From: Gammaproteobacteria bacterium
Lineage (GTDB): Bacteria; Pseudomonadota; Gammaproteobacteria; Steroidobacterales; Steroidobacteraceae
Assembly (NCBI GenBank): GCA_025350345.1
Contig: JANXYA010000203.1
Location: 1-7,207 of the forward strand
Length of the DNA stretch: 7,207 bases
Reading direction: 5' to 3'
The notes beneath the pieces are model-generated. The model did not search any database. It was not told the origin of the DNA and saw only the letters and a program-made list of their open reading frames with translations. The translations under genes were made by a program, and so were the position numbers. Each line of letters begins with the position of its first letter. The first letter of the stretch is position 1. Below are positions 1 through 5,763 of this stretch, in pieces.

Positions 1-1
1 G

Positions 2-2494
2 CGTGAGCGTGGCGCACAGGCGGGGCGCGTGCTGGTCGTGCACTCGGCGGTCAGCGGCATCACTGACCGCCTGGAAAAACTCCTGGCCGCCGCACTGGCG
101 GGCGAGCATGCCGCCGCGCTGGACGCGATCGAGGAGCAGCACCGGCAGCTCGCTGCGGAACTCGGCGTCGGCGTATCAGCGGCGCTCGAACAGTTTTTTG
201 CGGAGCTGCGGCAGATCATCGCCGGCATCATCCTGATGGGCGAGGTGAGTGATCGCACGCGCGCGCGGGTGATGGCGAGCGGGGAGTTGATGGCCACGGA
301 GCTGGGCGCACGTTTCCTGCGCACCGCAGGGATCGATTGCCGCTGGTGGGATGCGCGCGAGGGCCTGCGATCCGAGCCGCGCGCCAACGCCACGCAGCGG
401 GCCAATTTCCTTTCTGCCACCTGTGATTTTTCCGCCAACGATGCCCTGCGCGACCGGCTGGCAGCGCTCGCGCCCGTGGTGCTCACGCAAGGGTTCATTG
501 CCAGCAATGCCGCCGGCGATACCGTGTTGCTGGGCCGCGGCGGCTCCGATACCTCCGGTGCCTACCTCGCCGCCCGACTGCGGGCCTTGCGCCTGGAGAT
601 CTGGACCGACGTGGCCGGCATGTTCAGCGCCAACCCGCGCTCGACGCCCGCCGCGCGGCTCCTGCGGGCACTGCATTACGATGAGGCGCAGGAAATCGCG
701 AGCAGTGGCGCCAAGGTGCTGCACCCGCGCTGCATACTGCCAGCCCGGCTGGCGCAGATACCGATCTGGATCTACGACACGCAGACCCCCCATCTCGAGG
801 GCACGCACATCAGCTCGAGTGGCGGGGACGGTGCCGCGCAGGTCAAGGCGGTCTGCATCAAAAAGGGCATCACGCTGGTGTCCCTCGAAACCCCCGGGAT
901 GTGGCATGAAGTCGGATTTCTGGCCAATGCCTTCGAGATCTTCAGGCGCCATGGCATGTCGGTGGATCAGGTGTCGACCTCGGAAACCAGCGTCACCGTT
1001 TCACTCGACCCCGCGGCCAACACGCTCGATCGGGCGGCGCTCGACCGGCTGGTGGCGGAGCTGGCTCAGCTGTGTCGCGTGCAGGTGCTCGGTCCCTGCG
1101 CCTCGGTGAGCCTGGTCGGGCGCAATATCCGCGGCATCCTGCATCAGCTCGGCGCGGCCTTCGAGCTGTTCGCGGATCAGCGCATCTACATGGTGAGCCA
1201 GGCCGCCAACGATCTGAATTTTACCTTCGTGGTGGACGAGGAACAGGGCGATCGGCTGGTGCAGGAGCTGCACGACCTGCTGATCCGCCCGGTGAGCGGC
1301 GATACCGTGCTGGGTCCGACCTGGGCGGAGCTCTACGGCAGGAACAAGGCCGGCGGCGGGAGCGCGGTGCCGTGGTGGCAGATCCGGCGCGCCGAGCTGC
1401 TGCGCATCGCAGCGGCGCACGAGAGCGCGTTTGTCTACGATCCGGAGCAGGTGCGGATCGCAGCCCGTTCATTGCGCGCACTGCAGTCGGTGCAGCGCGT
1501 GTACTACGCGATGAAGGCCAATCCGCATCCGGCGCTCCTGCGCATCGTGGCGGAGGAGGGACTGGGGATCGAGTGCGTCTCGCGCGGTGAAATCGAGCGG
1601 GTCTGCACCACGCTGCCCGAGCTGGATCGCGCGCGCGTGCTCTACACCCCGAATTTCGCGGCGCGGGACGAATATGCCTGGGCCTTCGCCCAGGGCGTGA
1701 CCGTGACGATCGACAACCTGTACGTGCTGCAGGCCTGGCCCGAAGTGTTCCGGGGCCGTGAGATTCTCGTCCGCGTCGATACCGGCACCGGGCGAGGCCA
1801 TCACCAGCACGTGCGCACCGCCGGCGTGCACTCCAAGTTCGGCATCCCCCTGGCCGAACTCGAAACCGTCGCGCAGCTCGCCGTGGGTGCGGGCTGTCAG
1901 ATCGTCGGCCTGCACGCGCACCCCGGCAGCGGCGTGCTCGAGGCGACGAGCTGGGCCGAAACCGCGGCCTTGCTGCTACAGGCGGCGCGGCGCTTTCCTC
2001 GGCTGCGGGCGATCAATGTCGGTGGCGGGCTCGGCGTGCCCGATCGGCGCGAACAGGCGGCGCTGGACCTGGAAAGCCTCGATGCGGCCCTGGGGGCCGT
2101 GCGGCAGGAGCGTCGCGACATCGAGGTCTGGCTCGAACCGGGCCGCTTCATCGTGGCCGGCGCGGGCGTGTTGCTCGCGCGCGTGACGCAGACCAAGACC
2201 AAGGCGGACACGCGCTACGTGGGCGTGACGACCGGCATGAATTCCCTGATCCGACCGGCGCTGTATGGCGCCTGGCATGAGATCGTGAACCTCACCCGCC
2301 TGGATGAGCCGGCCACGGAACTGGTCAACATCGTCGGCCCGATCTGCGAATCCGCCGACGTGCTGGGTCACGATCGCCTCCTGCCTCCCACGCTCGAGGG
2401 TGACGTGCTGCTGATCGCCAACGCCGGCGCTTATGGGCACGCCATGAGCTCCCATTACAACCTGCGCGCACCCGCGGTCGAACTGGTTCTGTAG
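2..2494 (+). CDS. lysAC: Bifunctional aspartate kinase / diaminopimelate decarboxylase, 5' end cut off
   Basis: Cytoplasmic fusion of the first enzyme of the aspartate pathway (ATP + aspartate to aspartyl phosphate) and the last of lysine synthesis (PLP-dependent decarboxylation of meso-diaminopimelate). The reading frame is open from base 2. The GTG at 29 is internal, because it lies within the kinase strand before the HSAVSGITDRLE motif; the N-terminal KFGGTSV-type motif and about 40 residues are off the window, judging from the combined length of E. coli LysC and LysA (recalled). Order: kinase with GRGGSD (533-550) and GAKVLHP; two ACT domains (about 850-1300); a Gly-rich linker (about 1330-1370); then the decarboxylase. 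The decarboxylase shows PLP lysine in YAMKANPHP (Lys at 1514-1516), HPGSG, GGGLG (2021-2035), EPGR (2135-2146), and Cys-Glu-Ser (2345-2353). No key motif is missing in the visible part. The ACT region suggests lysine feedback. The stop is TAG, with no clear terminator after it. Confidence 0.95.
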   Translation, partial: RERGAQAGRVLVVHSAVSGITDRLEKLLAAALAGEHAAALDAIEEQHRQLAAELGVGVSAALEQFFAELRQIIAGIILMGEVSDRTRARVMASGELMATELGARFLRTAGIDCRWWDAREGLRSEPRANATQRANFLSATCDFSANDALRDRLAALAPVVLTQGFIASNAAGDTVLLGRGGSDTSGAYLAARLRALRLEIWTDVAGMFSANPRSTPAARLLRALHYDEAQEIASSGAKVLHPRCILPARLAQIPIWIYDTQTPHLEGTHISSSGGDGAAQVKAVCIKKGITLVSLETPGMWHEVGFLANAFEIFRRHGMSVDQVSTSETSVTVSLDPAANTLDRAALDRLVAELAQLCRVQVLGPCASVSLVGRNIRGILHQLGAAFELFADQRIYMVSQAANDLNFTFVVDEEQGDRLVQELHDLLIRPVSGDTVLGPTWAELYGRNKAGGGSAVPWWQIRRAELLRIAAAHESAFVYDPEQVRIAARSLRALQSVQRVYYAMKANPHPALLRIVAEEGLGIECVSRGEIERVCTTLPELDRARVLYTPNFAARDEYAWAFAQGVTVTIDNLYVLQAWPEVFRGREILVRVDTGTGRGHHQHVRTAGVHSKFGIPLAELETVAQLAVGAGCQIVGLHAHPGSGVLEATSWAETAALLLQAARRFPRLRAINVGGGLGVPDRREQAALDLESLDAALGAVRQERRDIEVWLEPGRFIVAGAGVLLARVTQTKTKADTRYVGVTTGMNSLIRPALYGAWHEIVNLTRLDEPATELVNIVGPICESADVLGHDRLLPPTLEGDVLLIANAGAYGHAMSSHYNLRAPAVELVL

Positions 2495-2516
2495 GCCGGC
2501 GCCCTACACAGGCCGG

Positions 2517-2921
2517 TCACCCCGGTTTGCGCATGGCTTCCAGTGCAGCACGGGCGAGAAATCCGGATCGGGTCTCACCCTGCTTCCTGGCGTGGGCATC
2601 AACCGCACGGAGAATGCGGTGCAGCAACGTGATGTTGATTCGCGCGGCCTTGTCTCCAAGCTCGCTGGCGTCGACCTCGACGACGGCCCAGGTCCAGCCA
2701 CGATAGCTACGTTCCTTTCGTAGATTTTCAATCGGTGTGGGTGCCGGGAACGCCTTGCCATTGTCCAGCAGTCCTTCCAGATGGAGCAAAATGGCCTCAC
2801 GCGCGTTGGTAAGCGCTTCATCTAACGTATCACCCGCCGAAAAACAGCCAGGCAAAGCCGGCACAACGACCCCGAACGCATGCTTGGCGTCACCGTTTTC
2901 GATGGCAATGGGATATCGCAT
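2517..2921 (-). CDS. hicB: HicB-type antitoxin
   Basis: Antitoxin of a type II HicAB pair; it should bind and neutralise the HicA RNase and repress its own operon. The 134-residue product has two parts. Residues 1-65 match the partly degraded RNase H-like HicB fold, with the typical FGVVVPALPGCFSAGDT segment and the helix DEALTNAREAILLHLEGLL. Residues about 92-130 (from RINITLLHRIL to LARAALEAM) look like a ribbon-helix-helix DNA-binding domain, which fits autoregulation. The ATG at 2921 is supported by GAGGA on the minus strand at 2935-2931, nine bases before it and overlapping the hicA stop, so translation may be coupled. It lies 12 bases downstream of hicA and converges on lysAC. GC content is lower than in the flanking genes. 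Confidence 0.92.
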   Translation of the reverse strand: MRYPIAIENGDAKHAFGVVVPALPGCFSAGDTLDEALTNAREAILLHLEGLLDNGKAFPAPTPIENLRKERSYRGWTWAVVEVDASELGDKAARINITLLHRILRAVDAHARKQGETRSGFLARAALEAMRKPG

Positions 2922-2933
2922 AAATCTAGGTCC

Positions 2934-3116
2934 TCACTTCAAGCCAGCCTGCTTGCGAATCGCCTGTACCAGACCTTTCCCTAAATCCTTCTTAGGATGC
3001 GGCACCGTGATCATGCCGGGCTTGATCGGATGCACAAACTGATGGTGGCTGCCGCGGGTGCGCTGCAGTCGCCAGCCATCGGCTTGCAACAGCCGGATCA
3101 GTACGCGACTCTGCAT
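2934..3116 (-). CDS. hicA: HicA-type mRNA interferase toxin
   Basis: Small toxin of the HicAB system, a double-stranded-RNA-binding-like fold that cuts mRNA when not bound by HicB. The 60-residue product runs from MQSRVLIRLLQADGW to the C-terminal RKQAGLK. It carries the family hallmark GSHHQFVHP, with the expected catalytic histidine, followed by the basic PHPKKDLGKG segment. It looks intact. Two upstream in-frame ATGs (3134 and 3125) would add six or three residues, but the first lies in, and the second overlaps, the promoter -10 palindrome. The ATG at 3116 gives the usual HicA length and N-terminus, so I chose it. No Shine-Dalgarno sequence precedes it. The toxin gene comes first and the antitoxin second, the usual hicAB order. 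The GC content of the line 2941-3000 is 52% by count. Confidence 0.9.
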   Translation of the reverse strand: MQSRVLIRLLQADGWRLQRTRGSHHQFVHPIKPGMITVPHPKKDLGKGLVQAIRKQAGLK

Positions 3117-3118
3117 CG

Positions 3119-3133
3119 TGTGCATTATACACA
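3119..3133. promoter_or_regulatory. Near-perfect palindrome over the hicA -10 box, candidate HicB operator
   Basis: The plus strand reads TGTGCAT-T-ATACACA, two 7-base arms around a central base that match as inverted repeats at 6 of 7 positions. It covers the whole -10 hexamer of the hicA promoter. HicB proteins with DNA-binding domains are known to repress their own operons, and a protein bound here would block RNA polymerase. That HicB is the ligand is inferred from position and from the apparent ribbon-helix-helix domain in HicB. Confidence 0.5.
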
Positions 3134-3153
3134 TCGACAGGGGGTTGAGCCAA
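3124..3153 (-). promoter_or_regulatory. hicAB promoter (sigma-70 type)
   Basis: On the minus strand, TATAAT (3129-3124) is a perfect -10 box. Eighteen bases upstream is TTGGCT (3153-3148), which matches 4 of 6 bases of the -35 consensus. Normal spacing puts the transcript start near 3117, one base before the hicA ATG at 3116. Confidence 0.65.
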
Positions 3154-3201
3154 TGGCAGCTCTGCGGCTCCCAGAGCAGGGCAATTGGGGCGCGGCAGCT
3201 C

Positions 3202-3231
3202 TTGACGCTTGCAAAGCTGGACCCATAGACT
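3202..3231 (+). promoter_or_regulatory. Promoter of the SAM-riboswitch metX-metB transcript
   Basis: TTGACG (3202-3207) matches 5 of 6 bases of the -35 consensus. After an 18-base spacer, TAGACT (3226-3231) matches 4 of 6 bases of the -10 box. The predicted transcript start near 3238 falls directly before the first riboswitch stem at 3239, and this agreement is the main support. It diverges from the hicA promoter, with 48 bases between the two -35 boxes. Confidence 0.6.
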
Positions 3232-3238
3232 GGCGAGA

Positions 3239-3341
3239 CTCATCGAGACCGGCTGAGGGATAAGGCCCTTCGACGCCGGGGCAACCGCCGAACGCTTCGG
3301 CACGGTGCCAACTCCTGCGGCCTTTTTGGCCGGCAGATGAG
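3239..3341 (+). promoter_or_regulatory. SAM-I type (S-box) riboswitch aptamer
   Basis: RNA element that binds S-adenosylmethionine and controls methionine genes. All four stems can be drawn. P1 is CTCATC (3239-3244) with GATGAG (3336-3341). P2 has CCGGC (3249-3253) with GCCGG (3275-3279), then TGA and GGG (3257-3259) with CCC (3266-3268). P3 is GCCGAA (3287-3292) with TTCGGC (3296-3301). P4 is CTGCGGCC (3315-3322) with GGCC-G-GCAG (3328-3336) around a T5 loop. The conserved strings AGGGA, GGCCC, GCCGGGGCAACC and GGTGCCAACTCC stand in the expected order. P4 stacking onto P1 favours SAM-I over SAM-IV. The P2 loop ATAAGG differs from the ACTGG I expect. The metX-metB genes directly downstream fit fully. 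Confidence 0.92.
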
Positions 3342-3463
3342 CGTGCCTGGCGCCTCCGGTTCCGCATGCAGGGAATCCCGAAGGTGCTGGCGCCATCCGG
3401 GCGCCGACGCTCCCTTATCTTGAGTGCCGATGAGTGTGGCATGGCAAGCGATGGAGCGAACTG
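3342..3463 (+). promoter_or_regulatory. Riboswitch expression platform and metX leader
   Basis: This untranslated stretch links the aptamer to metX. A hairpin of GGCGCC (3389-3394) and GGCGCC (3400-3405), extended outward by weaker pairs to 3384-3410, is followed by TCCCTTATCTT, a poor but T-rich tail. It could be a weak intrinsic terminator. CGCTCC (3408-3413) is an exact complement of GGAGCG (3453-3458), the metX ribosome binding site, so start-site masking is an alternative. GATGAG recurs at 3429-3434 and could compete for the P1 5' strand. Which mechanism operates cannot be decided by eye. Confidence 0.5.
3453..3456 (+). promoter_or_regulatory. metX ribosome binding site, decides the start
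   Basis: GGAG lies seven bases before the GTG at 3464. The earlier in-frame GTG at 3434 has no good Shine-Dalgarno sequence, and its extra ten residues (MWHGKRWSEL) overlap the riboswitch platform. The downstream start is therefore preferred. Confidence 0.6.
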
Positions 3464-4480
3464 GTGAACTCGGCATCTCACGGTCTCAAGACCATTGGCG
3501 CACCGGCATTCCTGCGCGAGGGCATCCTCGATCTGCCGACGCCATTTCCGCTGCATCACGGCGGCCAGCTGGTCGCGCCGCGGCTCGCGTGGCGCCTGGC
3601 CGGTGATCCGCGCCTGCCGATGGTGGTGGCGATCGGCGGGATTTCCGCACACCGGCGTGTGTTCGACGAGACGCAGCCGCGGTCAGGGTGGTGGAGCGAA
3701 GTGGCCGGCCCGGGCCGCGCGCTCGACAGCACGCGCTGCTGCATCCTGGGAATTGACTACCTGGGCGGGAGCGGGGAATCGAAGGGCCCGTCCGGCAAGA
3801 CCCAGCCAACGAGCATTTCGAGCCATGACCAGGCATTCGCCCTGCGCTGCCTGCTGGACCATCTGGGCGTGGCGCGGCTGCGCGCGATACTCGGCGCCTC
3901 CTACGGTGGCATGGTGGCGCTCGCCTTTGGCGAGCGATACCCGGAACGCGTGGCGCGGCTCCTGGTCATCAGTGCCTCCGATCGCGCGCACCCGATGGCG
4001 ACTGCGTGGCGCTGCGTGCAGCGGCGCACGGTGCGATTCGCGATGCAGCAGGGCAGGGCCTGTGAGGGGTTGGAGCTGGCGCGGGCGCTCGCCATGACGA
4101 CCTACCGGAGCCCCGAGGAATTTTCCGCGCGCTTCGATGCGCCGCCGGTCCGCGCCGACGGGCAGTTCGTGTTTCCGGTCGAGGAATACCTGTTCGCGCG
4201 CGGCCGCGATTTCGCCGCCCGCGTTCAGGCCGAGGAATTTCTCTGCCTGTCGGAGTCGATCGACCTGCACCGGGTCGATGCCACGCGCATCGGCGTGCCG
4301 ACCACCGTGATCGCGGTGCGCGGCGACCTGCTCGTGCCGGTCGAGGACATGCGGGCGCTCGCGACCCGCCTTCCCGATGCGCGCCTGCACGAGATTTCCT
4401 CGCCGCACGGGCATGACGCCTTCCTGAAGGAGCCCGGCCAGTTGCGGCTCACCTTTGCCTGCATCTATGGAGAGTGCTGA
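3464..4480 (+). CDS. metX: Homoserine O-acyltransferase, MetX family
   Basis: Cytoplasmic alpha/beta-hydrolase-fold enzyme that moves an acyl group from acyl-CoA to the hydroxyl of homoserine, the committed step to methionine. With the GTG at 3464 it has 338 residues, somewhat shorter than the 360-380 I recall for classical MetX. Visible parts are the oxyanion-hole strand VVAIGGISAHRRV, the nucleophile elbow GASYGGM with Ser146 (codon 3899-3901), an Asp288 in RGDLLVPVEDM, and His317 in PHGHDAFLKE. The catalytic triad is therefore complete. The motif SDRAHPMATAWR is typical of MetX-like proteins. It is the first gene after the SAM riboswitch, and its TGA abuts the metB start. Whether the donor is acetyl- or succinyl-CoA cannot be read with certainty; the E. 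coli-like metB suggests succinyl. A serine acyltransferase role is a less likely alternative. Confidence 0.88.
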   Translation: MNSASHGLKTIGAPAFLREGILDLPTPFPLHHGGQLVAPRLAWRLAGDPRLPMVVAIGGISAHRRVFDETQPRSGWWSEVAGPGRALDSTRCCILGIDYLGGSGESKGPSGKTQPTSISSHDQAFALRCLLDHLGVARLRAILGASYGGMVALAFGERYPERVARLLVISASDRAHPMATAWRCVQRRTVRFAMQQGRACEGLELARALAMTTYRSPEEFSARFDAPPVRADGQFVFPVEEYLFARGRDFAARVQAEEFLCLSESIDLHRVDATRIGVPTTVIAVRGDLLVPVEDMRALATRLPDARLHEISSPHGHDAFLKEPGQLRLTFACIYGEC

Positions 4481-5653
4481 GTGAGTTCCAGTAGCGACAA
4501 GCCCCCCGATGTACAGACGCGTGCGGTGCGCGCGGGACTCGAAAGCGATCCGGTGACGGGCGCGGTCGTGCCGCCGATCCACCTCAGCGCCAATTTTGCC
4601 TTTCGAAGTTACGGTGACAAGCGCGCTTATGACTACACGCGCTCGGGCAATCCCACCCGCGACCTGCTGGGTGCCGCGCTCGCGGACCTGGAAGGGGGCG
4701 CCGGTGCCGTCATCACCGCCTCGGGGATGGGCGCCATCACCCTCGTCGGCCATCTGTTGAAGGTCGGCGCGCGCATTGTCGCGCCGCATGACTCCTACGG
4801 CGGCACTCACCGCCTGTTCGAGGCCTGGCGCCGCCGCGGCGAGTTGCAGGCCGAGTTCGTGGATTTCGCCGATGCCCTCGCCGTGCGTACCTCCCTGAGC
4901 AAGCCGGCGGCGATGGTGTGGATCGAGACGCCCAGCAATCCTCTGCTGCGCATCACGGACATCGCCGCCGTGGCGGGCCTCGCCCGGCAGGCGGGCGCGC
5001 TCGTGGTCGTGGACAACACCTTCCTGTCGCCTGCCTGGCAGCAGCCGTTGCGGCACGGCGCCGACATCGTCGTGCATTCGACCACCAAGTACATAAACGG
5101 GCACAGCGATGTCATCGGCGGCGCGGTGATCGCGGGCACGCCTGAACTGAGGGAGCAGCTCGACTGGTGGGCGAATTGCCTGGGGCTCACGGGCGCGCCC
5201 TTCGACAGTTTTCTCACGCTCCGCGGCCTGCGGACCCTGCATGCCCGGCTGGCCGTGCACGGCAGCAATGCCCAGGCCCTGGCCGAATGGCTGCAGCAGC
5301 AGCCCGCCGTCAATCGTGTCTGGTATCCGGGGCTGGCTACTCATGCCGGGCACGACATCGCCGCGCGCCAGCAAAGCGGGTTCGGGGCCATCATCAGTTT
5401 CGAACTCAAGGGCGGCATTTCCGCCGTCAAGCAGTTCATCGCCGGGCTGCGCTACTTCTCGCTGGCGGAATCGCTCGGTGGGGTGGAGAGCCTGGTGGCG
5501 CACCCGGCCTCGATGACCCATGCCGCCATGGACGAGGCCTCGCGCCGTGCCGCGGGGCTCACCGACGGGCTGCTGCGAATTTCCGTCGGCATCGAGGCCC
5601 TGGAGGACCTGCGCAAAGATCTGGCGGCGGGCCTCAATCGCATCTCGAGCTGA
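4481..5653 (+). CDS. metB: Cystathionine gamma-synthase (O-succinylhomoserine (thiol)-lyase)
   Basis: PLP enzyme of the Cys/Met metabolism family that joins acyl-homoserine and cysteine to give cystathionine. The 390-residue product matches E. coli MetB (386 residues, recalled) along its whole length, including VVPPIHLS, DYTRSGNPTRD, APHDSYGGTHRLF, ETPSNPLLRITD, VVDNTFLSP, TTKYINGHSDV, FDSFLTLRGLRTL and SLGGVESL. Lys203 should hold PLP, with Asp178, Tyr106, Tyr52 and Arg54 as cofactor contacts by family analogy. The start is GTG at 4481, immediately after the metX TGA, with GGAG at 4469-4472 eight bases upstream, so the two genes are co-transcribed and probably translationally coupled. SAM control should come through the riboswitch ahead of metX. 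O-acetylhomoserine use or direct sulfhydrylation (MetZ-like) cannot be excluded. Confidence 0.93.
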   Translation: MSSSSDKPPDVQTRAVRAGLESDPVTGAVVPPIHLSANFAFRSYGDKRAYDYTRSGNPTRDLLGAALADLEGGAGAVITASGMGAITLVGHLLKVGARIVAPHDSYGGTHRLFEAWRRRGELQAEFVDFADALAVRTSLSKPAAMVWIETPSNPLLRITDIAAVAGLARQAGALVVVDNTFLSPAWQQPLRHGADIVVHSTTKYINGHSDVIGGAVIAGTPELREQLDWWANCLGLTGAPFDSFLTLRGLRTLHARLAVHGSNAQALAEWLQQQPAVNRVWYPGLATHAGHDIAARQQSGFGAIISFELKGGISAVKQFIAGLRYFSLAESLGGVESLVAHPASMTHAAMDEASRRAAGLTDGLLRISVGIEALEDLRKDLAAGLNRISS

Positions 5654-5676
5654 GGGCCGCCCGAAGGGGCTGGAAA

Positions 5677-5705
5677 TCGCCCCGAGCCGCGATGCACGGT
5701 ATGAT
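5677..5705 (+). promoter_or_regulatory. Possible weak promoter before fdhD
   Basis: TATGAT (5700-5705) matches 5 of 6 bases of the -10 box. The best position at 17 bases spacing, TCGCCC (5677-5682), matches only 3 of 6 bases of the -35 box. It lies in the 103-base gap between metB and fdhD, where a new transcription unit would be expected from the change of function. The predicted start near 5712 is one base before an ATG at 5713. The gap also has a GGGGC/GCCCC hairpin (5666-5683) without a T-run. Confidence 0.35.
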
Positions 5706-5712
5706 CGGGCCC

Positions 5713-5763
5713 ATGAATAACAGGCGAGAACGTCACGGGACGCCGGAGTTCCCGGGGTGGTGA
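5713..5763 (+). CDS. Possible 16-codon leader ORF overlapping the fdhD start
   Basis: The frame starts with ATG at 5713 (MNNRRERH...) and stops with TGA at 5761-5763. It overlaps the fdhD GTG at 5757 by seven bases, and forms a GTGA overlap with the alternative GTG at 5760. The peptide resembles nothing I know, and no Shine-Dalgarno sequence precedes it. It could be a coupling leader or chance; I give it low weight. Confidence 0.2.
   Translation: MNNRRERHGTPEFPGW

Noticed and set aside
29..31. GTG as the true start of lysAC
   Set aside because: The frame is open upstream to base 2, and the start would cut into the kinase core and lose the N-terminal catalytic motif.
176..952. 258-codon minus-strand frame inside lysAC
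   Set aside because: It is antisense to well-conserved kinase sequence and its translation resembles no family I know.
2491..2507. Short inverted repeat GTAGG/CCTAC at the lysAC stop as terminator
   Set aside because: The stem has five pairs, an unpaired GC-rich middle, and no T-run on either strand.
3239..3341. SAM-IV riboswitch instead of SAM-I
   Set aside because: A P4 hairpin stacks directly on P1, as in SAM-I; the core strings are shared by both, so a covariance model should settle it.
3434..3463. GTG at 3434 as the metX start
   Set aside because: It has no good ribosome binding site, adds residues unlike the family, and overlaps the riboswitch platform; GTG 3464 has GGAG at seven bases.
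5666..5683. GGGGC/GCCCC hairpin after metB as intrinsic terminator
   Set aside because: Only five pairs with an eight-base loop and no T-run; it may slow polymerase but cannot be called a terminator.
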